DNA of 64,000 nt from DASQYE01 sp036389675 (GTDB lineage Bacteria > Acidobacteriota > Blastocatellia > Pyrinomonadales > Pyrinomonadaceae), in the NCBI GenBank assembly GCA_036389675.1, contig DASVWI010000029.1:3392-67391 (forward strand), written 5' to 3'. The position numbers and the translations under genes are program-made. A model generated the notes under the pieces. It worked only from the letters and a program-made list of their open reading frames with translations, did not search any database and was not told the origin of the DNA. Every line of letters begins with the position of its first letter. Position 1 is the first letter of the stretch. This document shows positions 54,313 to 62,763 of this stretch, one piece after another.

Positions 54313-56094
54313 TTAACAGGTCACTTCAGTCGGGGTGCTGTTGGTCGGGTAGTTATCGTGACAACATTTGTTGTCAGTACGAGGCGTGCCGTCCATATTG
54401 TGCGTCATCTCTTCATTGTCGGCGGCCTCGTTATTTGTCTTCAGAAGGTTGAGGTTTTCGCTTCGCACATTGAGATCGCTGAGGCCGTCAGCCGTGTCCG
54501 GGTCGCGTCCGGGGTGCAGCTCGAAGAGGTGCAGGCGTATGAACCCGACCGCCGCCGAGGCGCTGCCGCTCTTTCCACCGAGCCGAAAGGTCACGTCTCT
54601 GCTGATGGCTCCGTCGCTGCTCGCTTCCAGACTCTGGACGTGAATTGACTGCAAGCCCTCGCCCGCGGTCGCGGCCAGCCTCGGCTGGCCGAGCACTTCC
54701 CTGACCAGCACGATATGGCCGATGCCGTTCTTACGCAGGGCGGCCTTGCAATCGCAGATGCCGTCTTTGCCGCCGCAGCCCTTCTTGACCTTGACGAATC
54801 TTCTCTGCCTCGCCCCGGAGACGATAAAACAGCGCCCTTCCTCCTTAATGGCTTCGTTGAGCTTCTGTTGAAGCTGCGTGATATTCTGCGCGCGCATCCA
54901 GTTCTCGATTTTCCATCCCCACGTGCGCGCCGAGTCCGTGTGCCGCCCTTGCAGTTCAACGCGCTCGGCGGTTCCACTTGCTTTGTGCACAAGGTTGGCA
55001 TGCGAGTTGGCGTCCACGTAATGCCACGTGTTGGAATCGACATCGTGAAGGCCGACGCGAAAGCCAGCGCGCACGGCGATGTCGGACGTGAACAGGTTGC
55101 ACTTGTTGGCGTCGGCGAAGCCGGAGTTGGTCACCGTTCGCCCGTCGCGGGTCAGATTGTTATAGATTCTGTCGGTGGTCAGTGCCGCGTCCGGCTCCCA
55201 ATCCTCTTGATGATTATCAATCTCCTGACGGGCCTCCCACTCAAGACGTTTAGAGGTGCGAAGCGGCGGGCGTATACGCATGGTCTTGGATTCGTTTCCT
55301 TTACCGCCCAGACCCAACAGATCGATGGTCGAGATGAGGGGATGGTTCCTGGCCTCCTCGGAATCCTCGCCGAAGATGAGGTGGAAAAGCTCGCGCGGGT
55401 TCATGACGAACGGGTCTGTGTCGGTGTGGCCCTGATAGCGTGCGCGCAGTTTCAGGAGTTTGTTGTTGGCGTCTTTAGGGTCGGCGGCTGCCGTGCCGAT
55501 GTACGCGCCCGGCTCTGCCGAAAGCACGTGCGTCTGGTTGCCCGCCATAAAGCCCGTGATGAAGGTCGTCATTTCCGCAGGCGTCGTCACTTCGCGCGGG
55601 AAGGTCAAGCCGTAGGAGGACTGGCCCGGCTTCATCGCGTTGAGGCGCGTCTGTAGCTCCGTCTTGTCAACATTCTCGTAAATGATCTGGTAGGGCACAC
55701 AGCCCGCTTCGATCCAGCGCAGCCACCAGCGAATCTCGCCGGTCGGGAAGTTGGTAATGCCTCCGAAGTAAGCGAGCACATCCAGAATCAGCCGATCATC
55801 CATCGTGCCGTCCGACGCTTTAAAGCGGACGGAGCCGCCCGCCATGGCATGTAAGCGGAAGGACGGGTCGGGCAGAGTCCCTTCGTTGGAGAAAGCGCCG
55901 CCGCTGGGAGGCACGATGCCGATCTTTAAGATCAGGTCTTTGCCCCCGGACACCCTCTCGTCTAAAGGCTTATATTGACGCGCCTCGACTTCGCGCACAC
56001 TGGTGCTGCCCGGGGGAATGCTCGCCACCGGCATGTAAAAAGCGCGCCGCGCTCCCGTGATGCTCAGGGCATCAACCAGATTCCATTGAGCCAT
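54313..56094 (-). CDS. 593-residue protein with candidate NlpC/P60-like papain-fold domain
   Basis: I do not recognise the whole protein. No signal peptide is present (MAQWNLVDALSITGARRAFY). Residues about 1-300 are of unknown fold. Around residue 327-340, ADANKCNLFTSDIAVRAGFR resembles the catalytic-Cys block of NlpC/P60 or amidase-effector families (CNxFxxDxxxxAG). About 130 residues later GIGHIVLVREVL resembles their catalytic-His block (GHxxIV). Cys332 and His460 are therefore candidate catalytic residues. In between, ARTWGWKIENWMRAQ and EGRCFIVSG fit the usual intervening strands, with a Cys cluster (KKGCGGKDGICDCKA). The end is CCHDNYPTNSTPTEVTC. GGAGG precedes the ATG at 56094. Middle gene of the giant-protein operon; peptidoglycan cleavage is inferred. 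Confidence 0.72.
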   Translation of the reverse strand: MAQWNLVDALSITGARRAFYMPVASIPPGSTSVREVEARQYKPLDERVSGGKDLILKIGIVPPSGGAFSNEGTLPDPSFRLHAMAGGSVRFKASDGTMDDRLILDVLAYFGGITNFPTGEIRWWLRWIEAGCVPYQIIYENVDKTELQTRLNAMKPGQSSYGLTFPREVTTPAEMTTFITGFMAGNQTHVLSAEPGAYIGTAAADPKDANNKLLKLRARYQGHTDTDPFVMNPRELFHLIFGEDSEEARNHPLISTIDLLGLGGKGNESKTMRIRPPLRTSKRLEWEARQEIDNHQEDWEPDAALTTDRIYNNLTRDGRTVTNSGFADANKCNLFTSDIAVRAGFRVGLHDVDSNTWHYVDANSHANLVHKASGTAERVELQGRHTDSARTWGWKIENWMRAQNITQLQQKLNEAIKEEGRCFIVSGARQRRFVKVKKGCGGKDGICDCKAALRKNGIGHIVLVREVLGQPRLAATAGEGLQSIHVQSLEASSDGAISRDVTFRLGGKSGSASAAVGFIRLHLFELHPGRDPDTADGLSDLNVRSENLNLLKTNNEAADNEEMTHNMDGTPRTDNKCCHDNYPTNSTPTEVTC

Positions 56095-56120
56095 AATGTT
56101 CCCTCCACACTCTCTGCCCG

Positions 56121-59100
56121 TCAGGGCTTAGCCACGACTCGTTCGATCCTGGAGTCCAGATTCACTCCGGCGCTGGTCATCAGCCGTGCGCGATAGGTTT
56201 GGGCCTGATCTGTGCGCGCCGTGCGGTCGTAGAACCTGAAGCGCGAGAGGCCCGCGCCGGCGTCGTATTCGGGCGTTGAGACCCACGGCGCGACGCCTCG
56301 CCACGCACCGTTCTGTCGCTGAACCAGTCCCGATACGTTCTTCTGCGGGGTCGTAAAGACGAGCGCCACGGCGGGGGCTAACCCTGCGGTCGTATCGCTC
56401 CAAGCATGTTCTTTCCCGTTGGCGTCCAGCTTGACCCACACGGAGCGTTCCCAGGTGGGCTCGACAGGCGGGCCGTAATCGTAGGCCCTGCCGTCGGCGA
56501 CCTGCGAAGGCTGTGAGACATTGCCCGCGTCGTCCGCCGCCACGACGCGGTAGTAGAGGGTCGTCGTCGCAGCCACGTTCTTATCTGTCCAGATCACTTC
56601 CGCAGGCCGTTTCGAGGGGTCGCCGCCCGCGGCCTCCGTGTGCATAAGCTTCATCAATCTCAGGTCGCGCGCGTCCTCTTCGTTGTCCGCGCGATAGACG
56701 CTGTAAGAGGCCAGATCGGGCTCGCGGTTGGAAGCCCAGCCGATAGTGATCTGCCGGTCTCCGCCGAAGACTTTTGTGAGGACGGGCGCGACGGGCGGCA
56801 CGACGTTGGGCAGCCAGACGGGCGGGCTCGACAGGCTTAGCGGGCTGCGATTGTTCGCCGCGTCCACGTAAGCCGAGCGGTAAAAGTAGCGGTTAGTCGA
56901 GCGGCCATCGAGCGTGTCGACGAAGGCGCGCAGGTTCGCATCGGGTTTGTAGTTGTCCGGACTATCAGGGCCTCTGCGGTCTGCGTTGGCCGGGTCATCC
57001 GGCGAGAGCGGTTGAATCGTCAATTGAGTAAAGGCGTCCTCGTTGCCTTGCAGCGTGGCGAGCACCCGCAACGCATCGTTCGAGAGCTTGCGGTAGTAAT
57101 CGAGCGCCTGCTCCGTGCCCGCCGCATCGTGCGTGAAGGCGTTGAGCTGGTTTAGCTCGCTCGCCACCTGCCCGCGCTTGGCCTGATTCCATCTGGATTC
57201 GACGGTTTCGTCCGGGAAAAACTGTAGATGCGTGGCCTCAAGTTTCGTTCGCGGCCTCGCGGCCCAGTCCGTCCGAAAGATTGTGTCGTCGAGGGCACGA
57301 AAGATGTGTGCCCCAAGGTGCGGCGAGGGCCGCCAGCGATAGGTGTAAAAGGACTCGCTGTTGTAATTGGCGGGCGTGGCGAAGACGCGCTCGGCGTCAG
57401 GCGGAGGTACTGGCGGCGGAGGCGGCTCGCGCAGGATACGAAAGACGGTCGCCGGTGGGCCAACGCGCCCCTCGTTGCCGTAGCGATTACCCCAGCGCCC
57501 TGCGGCCCACTGCGGCGCATCATCCGTATGCTTCTGATCGTCGGCGGCGCTGACGCCTATCTGCGCGTAGACAATCGGCTCCACGAGCGACGGCGACAAA
57601 GCCAATCCGCCGCGATAGCTATCGCCGGAGGCCGGGAGCAGCACCTCGTATCTGCGCGCCGTCTGCCCGTCGACCGTGGTGGTCGTGAAATGCTTGTTAT
57701 AGTCGACGACGTAATAGCGCTCTTTCCAGTTTCGTGTGTCCGTGTAATCGGTAAAGAGCGGGTGGCGTATGGCGTAGCTCTTTCCGGCGCTGGTTGGCCC
57801 AGCATAATTACGGTCGAGCGTCAGCTCGGTCGGAGAATCGACGGACGCAATCCTGTACGTCGTGAGGTCTCCCTCGATCTTTAAAGTCATGCCGGAGAGG
57901 TTCGAGCGCCAGTCGGTATTTGTGCCCAGCACATGGGTCGTGCCCGTAGTCGTCTTGAGGTTTCCCGCCGAATAAATTTCCGGGAGCGCGATGGCGCAGG
58001 TCGCACCGGCCCTCGGGCGAAGGTCGAAGAGGATGTAGCTCTTTCCGGCATTCGTCTGCTCAGCGTAAATGCGATCAAGCGTCAACTGCGTGGGCGAGTC
58101 CACTTTGAGAACACTGTAAACGGCAGTTTCGCCCGCGACCTGTAAGGATAGCTCGGTCAGGCCAGCCGTCCAGTTAGTCCCGAGACCGGTCACGGTTGCC
58201 GAGCCCTTAGCGACAGAGATTGTTCCGGTGTTATAGGTTGGGCCGAGGTTTCTCACTTTCAGGCGCAGGGGAGTTCCCGCCTCGCTTCCGGTGATGTGAA
58301 AGCTGTCGGGGCCGATGCGAAGGCGCGCGCCCGCATAGGCGTCGGCGGCCCTGGTGTGGGCGATGTCCGTCAAGACGAGGCTCTCCGTATCGCTCACGGA
58401 CGAGACTGCCTGAACGCGACCGAACTGCGCGTTGAAATGTGCTGGCTGGTAGTAGATACGAAACTCGCGCGTGTTGGGCGCTTGCCTCATTTGCCGGTTC
58501 GTCCACTGCCACATGACGCGCAGGCCGATCACCTTTTTCTTCTCGTCACTGGTCAACTGTGCGAGCCAGTTGTTGTAGGTCGCGTCTTTCAACAGAGTCG
58601 GGTCATAGGGGTCGAGGGCGTAAGCCTCTACGCCCGTGGGCGGAGGCGGCGGGTTTTTATCGAGCAGCCGCACGGCTGAAGGATGAACAAGGGTGTCGCC
58701 CGCAGGCTCTTTGTAGTACCACGGGCGCGGCTCCGGCGCAGGCCCCCACTCGTACCAACCGGCCTCTTTGCTCTCCTCGCTGTGCCGCCCGAAGATGTCA
58801 ACGCCGCTCGTCTTGTACGCGTACCAGCCGCCCGCCAGGTTGTCGTCAATGTAATGCAGCGGGAAGGGAGGCCAGTCCGTGAAGCGTTGAGGCTGCTGGC
58901 CCGCAGGCAACTTGGGCTCGACCACGACGACGGGCCTATCCGCGGTGAGGGGCTTAAAGGGGCTGGGCGTGCCGGGAGTATCGGCGTCGCCAAGGTCTGC
59001 GCGCCAGACGTGATACATGATGGGTTGGTCTGGCTGAAGCATTCCCAGATTGGACTGGGCCAATTGCCAGCGCAGCCCGGCATTGTTGTTGGCGTTGAGG

Positions 59101-60773
59101 AGTCCGCCGCCCTGCGCGCGCACCGTGCTGCCCGGAAGCGCGTATGCCTTTATGTCCTGCACGGCTGGCAGAGGCGGCGCGGGCTCGGTCTTGACATCGA
59201 AGACGATGAAGCCTTCCACGTCTTTGAATTTGTCCTTGCCTATAATGCTCAACATCTCCTGCGGGTCGGGGCCGCTCACGCCTTTGTAATCGGCGACGAT
59301 CAGATAGTCGTAAGGCACGCCCGGAGCGGCATCATGGTCGGCCCAGTAGAGCCCGACCATTTGCGCCAGCGCCGGATTCAAGGCGGCGAGCAGCACCATG
59401 TCGAGCGGATACTGGTCGGTCATGTGCGGGGGAGCGACGCCGGGGTCTGGCGGAACCGGCACGGCTGTGATCGGATTCAGCGTGCGCCCTGCCATGGGCT
59501 TGGCGGCTGGCCCACCGACCACCAGCTGCAATAGCGTCTCGTGTAAATCGGTGAAAGGTGCGCCCGCCCAATCCCCGGCGTTTCCGTACCTGACCCGTCC
59601 TAAAGCCAGCGCTTCAGCCGCCGCCCTGTCAACCGGGCTGCCGCCGCCGCCGCAAGGGTAGTCCGGATGCGTCAACGGCAAACACATCGGATACTTGAAG
59701 CCGGGAACTTGCTCCCAGCCTTCGGTCGCATCCTGCGCGACGGGCTCAAAGCAGATGTCAACCACTGCCGCCGGGCCGGGGCTGACTTCGACTGCGGTGA
59801 TCGCGTTGTACTCTAATGTGGCCTCGATGATCTGACCTGCGAGGCCCGTCACGCCTGCCTCATCCACCTGCACCTGTTCCCAAAACGCTTTGACGGTGAT
59901 CTGCTTATCGTCCGTGCGAGCGCGCTCGCCGCTGCCGAAGCAGATTTCATGAAGGAAGGTTTCATCGTACGGCGCATGAATGATGAGGCGGCTGATATTC
60001 TCTCCCTTAAACTCGATTCTCTCGGGCACGTGCTGAGGGTTCTGCATCTCGACCTTGTCAAACATCACGCCGTCGGCGTTAATGACTCCGATTGATGCGG
60101 GGACAGACTCGTGAGTCAGCTTCAACACTACGAATGACGAGGGCACAGGCAGGGTGATCACAAGCTCGTAGCCGCAGGCGAGAGCCGCGAGTGGCCCTTC
60201 GGTGGTATCGACGGTCTGAAACTGAGTCTGCGGCAGCAGTTGCCCATCGTCGCCGCGCACCTCGAAGCTCGCGTCGTGATGCAGGAGCGGGTTGGGGAAG
60301 ATGGCTGTTGCGGGATGCTCAAAAGTAATGCACGTGAGCGTGGCGTCGAGGGGGCTCATGTCCTCGCGCAAGCCGATACGCACCTTAACGGCACGCGCCA
60401 TCTCGCCCGGCGGCAGAGTGAATCGCAGATGGCTGCGGTCGCGCAGATCAAACTCGGCGACTCCGCCGGGCGGGAAATCGTCCGTCAAAAGCAGCGGCTG
60501 ATCGCTGCTCACGAGCGCTCGCGGGGTGCTCATGCTGCGAGAGGGCCATGGGCCGGAACGCGTGCCCCTCAGGACGCCGCTCAGGCATTGCTCATCGGCG
60601 CGACGGTGATGACGCCGGAAAAGATAAAACCCGTGCCAGGGAAAACCCAGCTCACGCTTAAAGGCCCAGCGCAGGTGGACGCCGTCGACCAAAGGCGGCT
60701 GTATGGAGTTGGGGGGAGTATCGCCGAGGATACCCCTGCCGATCATGACAAGGTTCGTGGTCTGTAGAGGCAT
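56121..60773 (-). CDS. 1550-residue multidomain protein with FnIII and phage-tail-like beta modules
   Basis: Not recognised as a named family. It begins MPLQTTNLVMIGRGILGDTP with no signal peptide, then GVHLRWAFKRELGFPWHGFY. A Cys-containing beta module (residues about 255-285, ISRLIIHAPYDETFLHEICF) matches one in the 3098-residue protein. Residues about 560-690 look fibronectin-III-like (YHVWRADLG, GWYAYKTSGVDIFGR). Two tandem modules (about 846-930 and 939-1017) have GTISVAKGSATVTGLGTNW and DSPTQLTLDRIYAEQT patterns, as in phage tail and baseplate proteins. A good FnIII domain covers about 1328-1431 (ITIGWASNREPDLASYSVYR, TTLYYRVVAADDAGNVS). Pro-rich linkers separate the domains. GGAGAG lies upstream of the ATG. 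First gene of the operon; 26 bp to the next. Confidence 0.83.
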   Translation of the reverse strand: MPLQTTNLVMIGRGILGDTPPNSIQPPLVDGVHLRWAFKRELGFPWHGFYLFRRHHRRADEQCLSGVLRGTRSGPWPSRSMSTPRALVSSDQPLLLTDDFPPGGVAEFDLRDRSHLRFTLPPGEMARAVKVRIGLREDMSPLDATLTCITFEHPATAIFPNPLLHHDASFEVRGDDGQLLPQTQFQTVDTTEGPLAALACGYELVITLPVPSSFVVLKLTHESVPASIGVINADGVMFDKVEMQNPQHVPERIEFKGENISRLIIHAPYDETFLHEICFGSGERARTDDKQITVKAFWEQVQVDEAGVTGLAGQIIEATLEYNAITAVEVSPGPAAVVDICFEPVAQDATEGWEQVPGFKYPMCLPLTHPDYPCGGGGSPVDRAAAEALALGRVRYGNAGDWAGAPFTDLHETLLQLVVGGPAAKPMAGRTLNPITAVPVPPDPGVAPPHMTDQYPLDMVLLAALNPALAQMVGLYWADHDAAPGVPYDYLIVADYKGVSGPDPQEMLSIIGKDKFKDVEGFIVFDVKTEPAPPLPAVQDIKAYALPGSTVRAQGGGLLNANNNAGLRWQLAQSNLGMLQPDQPIMYHVWRADLGDADTPGTPSPFKPLTADRPVVVVEPKLPAGQQPQRFTDWPPFPLHYIDDNLAGGWYAYKTSGVDIFGRHSEESKEAGWYEWGPAPEPRPWYYKEPAGDTLVHPSAVRLLDKNPPPPPTGVEAYALDPYDPTLLKDATYNNWLAQLTSDEKKKVIGLRVMWQWTNRQMRQAPNTREFRIYYQPAHFNAQFGRVQAVSSVSDTESLVLTDIAHTRAADAYAGARLRIGPDSFHITGSEAGTPLRLKVRNLGPTYNTGTISVAKGSATVTGLGTNWTAGLTELSLQVAGETAVYSVLKVDSPTQLTLDRIYAEQTNAGKSYILFDLRPRAGATCAIALPEIYSAGNLKTTTGTTHVLGTNTDWRSNLSGMTLKIEGDLTTYRIASVDSPTELTLDRNYAGPTSAGKSYAIRHPLFTDYTDTRNWKERYYVVDYNKHFTTTTVDGQTARRYEVLLPASGDSYRGGLALSPSLVEPIVYAQIGVSAADDQKHTDDAPQWAAGRWGNRYGNEGRVGPPATVFRILREPPPPPVPPPDAERVFATPANYNSESFYTYRWRPSPHLGAHIFRALDDTIFRTDWAARPRTKLEATHLQFFPDETVESRWNQAKRGQVASELNQLNAFTHDAAGTEQALDYYRKLSNDALRVLATLQGNEDAFTQLTIQPLSPDDPANADRRGPDSPDNYKPDANLRAFVDTLDGRSTNRYFYRSAYVDAANNRSPLSLSSPPVWLPNVVPPVAPVLTKVFGGDRQITIGWASNREPDLASYSVYRADNEEDARDLRLMKLMHTEAAGGDPSKRPAEVIWTDKNVAATTTLYYRVVAADDAGNVSQPSQVADGRAYDYGPPVEPTWERSVWVKLDANGKEHAWSDTTAGLAPAVALVFTTPQKNVSGLVQRQNGAWRGVAPWVSTPEYDAGAGLSRFRFYDRTARTDQAQTYRARLMTSAGVNLDSRIERVVAKP

Positions 60774-61113
60774 TACTCAAACTCTCCGAGACGGTGACAG
60801 GCCGAGGCCCGTCACCAGCAGATGATTCAGGCAAGGGCGGGCTGAATCGCGTTGGCGGAAATTCCACGGGATGAGAATTTCAAAACAGGCTTCCGCCGAT
60901 CAGAGAACAATGATGGACTTTCAAGTAGAGCTGAGAAGTTGTTTCTGAATATCAACCGTGGCTTTGGGCAAAGCCCGGCCATCTGTTCAGAACAGTGATG
61001 CTGTCAAGGACAGGCAAAAGATTTGCCTGGTAGTGCTGAGCGAGGTCGGCGGGTAAGGCTTCCGCCAGTAGAAATTTATGTCCCGAGGAGGAGATCACCA
61101 AAAAACGTCCGAG

Positions 61114-61142
61114 ACTTTAAGACCAGTTCCAATCTTTGTCAA
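61114..61142 (-). promoter_or_regulatory. Sigma70-like promoter of the giant-protein operon
   Basis: On the minus strand, a perfect TTGACA (61137-61142) and TAAAGT (61114-61119) are separated by 17 bases. The leader to the ATG at 60773 would be about 330 bases and contains short hairpins, for example CAGGCAAA-AGA-TTTGCCTG at about 61012-61030 and GGCTTT-GGGC-AAAGCC at 60960-60975. The rest of the 854-bp gap 60774-61627 shows no gene and no convincing plus-strand promoter. Confidence 0.6.
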
Positions 61143-61627
61143 GACTGTTGATTCGCGAAGCCCCGAGCGTTTGAATTTTCCCTGTGAGAAAATTACAAAA
61201 AAAATTACAGGAAACGGGAAAGCCCTCTCGTTAGTTTGGCGCGAGTCCCTGCTTGCTTTTAACTGCCATTTAAGCTAAGACTTAAACATCAATTGAAATC
61301 GGCTTGATGAAACAGGGACGAGCGAGGGAAGAGATCAAGGGTAAACCTCAAAGGGCACAGGTTTCTTTTAGTCCTGCCTGCATCGTTCTTCCCGGCATAT
61401 GACCCGATCCCCCCGTTATAGGCCCGGCCTGGTGTTATGCCTCGTCGGCCCGGCTTTACCCATATTCCCCCGTATGAAGCTTTCACCGGCAATGTCGGTG
61501 ACGCGTTGAGCATTTGAGACCCGTGCTAAAGGCAGGCGAGTGACAGGCACTCGTGCGTGAGCGCCCGCCGGGGTGCGACCGTGATTAAAGTTGGATGAAT
61601 AAATTGTTTTCAAGGGGAGAAAAGATC

Positions 61628-62704
61628 ATGGCAACAGCTACTAAGAGAGAACTTCAGAGAGCGGAAGGCGACCGGCAGAAAGAGTCCGCGCGGTCGTCTT
61701 CGCAAACACCACGACAGACGGGCCGGCGGAGGCAGCCCGCCCGGTCGCACGCCGGCACGAACGCAGGGAAGCCGGGCGTCACGCAGACGATCAACGCCGA
61801 GCAGCTGGCGCAGGGCCTCGGCTGGTTCAGCCTTGGTCTGGGGCTGGCGGAGCTGCTGACGCCGGGAGCGATAGCGAAAATCTCCGGCGTCCGTGGCAAC
61901 ACAGGTTTTATTCGCCTGATGGGACTACGCGAGATATGCCACGGCATAGCCATCTTCGCGCAGGGCAAGAGGCCCGCCGCGGCGGTCTGGTCGAGGGTCG
62001 CTGGCGACGCACTTGATTTGGCGGCGCTCGGCAGTGCTTTCGCCTCGCCGGACTCGAATAAGGGCAGGCTCGCCTTTGCCACGGCCAACGTCCTCACGGT
62101 CGCGGCGCTCGACGTTATCTGCGCTCGTCAACTCTCCACAGGCGACAGCGCAAACGAGGGGGGGGCAAATCAAGTGAAGCAGAGCATGATCATCAATCGC
62201 TCGCCCGAAGAGGTGTACGGGTTCTGGCGCAGGCTGGAAAACCTGCCGCGCTTCATGCGACATCTGGAATCGGTGCAGGAGACGGGCACGGGTCGTTCGC
62301 ATTGGGTGGCGAAGGCTCCCGCCGGTTCGAGCGTCGAGTGGGACGCCGAGATTACCGAAGACCGCCCGAACGAGCTGATCGCATGGCGCTCGCTCGAAGG
62401 CGCGGACGTTGACAACTCCGGTTCGGTTCGTTTCGAGCCCGCAACGGGAGGTCGCGGCACGGTGGTTCATGTCGAGATGGAATATAACCCGCCGGGCGGA
62501 GTGCTCGGCGCTCTCGTCGCCAAGCTCTTCGGCGAGGAGCCCGGTCAGCAGGCGCAGGAATCCCTGCGTACCCTCAAACAGGTGATGGAGACGGGCGAGA
62601 TCATCGTCTCGGACGGGACAGTCTGGGACAACGGCTTGATGACGCAGCGCCCCGCGCAGCCCGTCTCCGCCGAAGAACTCGGAAGCGCAAACGGAGCCGC
62701 CTGA
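61628..62704 (+). CDS. SRPBCC family protein with N-terminal membrane domain
   Basis: A 358-residue protein starting at the ATG at 61628, which has AGGGGAG upstream; the frame is open 33 bases further. Residues about 1-55 are Arg/Gln/Ser-rich and hydrophilic. Residues about 60-170 hold three to four weakly hydrophobic helices (LAQGLGWFSLGLGLAELLTP, GFIRLMGLREICHGIAIFAQ). From about 183 a START/SRPBCC (polyketide cyclase-like) domain follows: QSMIINRSPEEVYGFWRRLE, FMRHLESVQETG, DAEITEDRPNELIAWRSLEG and VHVEMEYNPPGG. Such proteins are common in soil bacteria as possible lipid- or stress-related factors; the ligand is unknown. The zinc alcohol dehydrogenase follows after 59 bp, and the pairing suggests a shared operon. 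Confidence 0.83.
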   Translation: MATATKRELQRAEGDRQKESARSSSQTPRQTGRRRQPARSHAGTNAGKPGVTQTINAEQLAQGLGWFSLGLGLAELLTPGAIAKISGVRGNTGFIRLMGLREICHGIAIFAQGKRPAAAVWSRVAGDALDLAALGSAFASPDSNKGRLAFATANVLTVAALDVICARQLSTGDSANEGGANQVKQSMIINRSPEEVYGFWRRLENLPRFMRHLESVQETGTGRSHWVAKAPAGSSVEWDAEITEDRPNELIAWRSLEGADVDNSGSVRFEPATGGRGTVVHVEMEYNPPGGVLGALVAKLFGEEPGQQAQESLRTLKQVMETGEIIVSDGTVWDNGLMTQRPAQPVSAEELGSANGAA

Positions 62705-62763
62705 GATCGAGCCGGAGCATGAAGCTGCGGAACTAATTGTTAATTCTGAAAAGGGGGAAAGTA

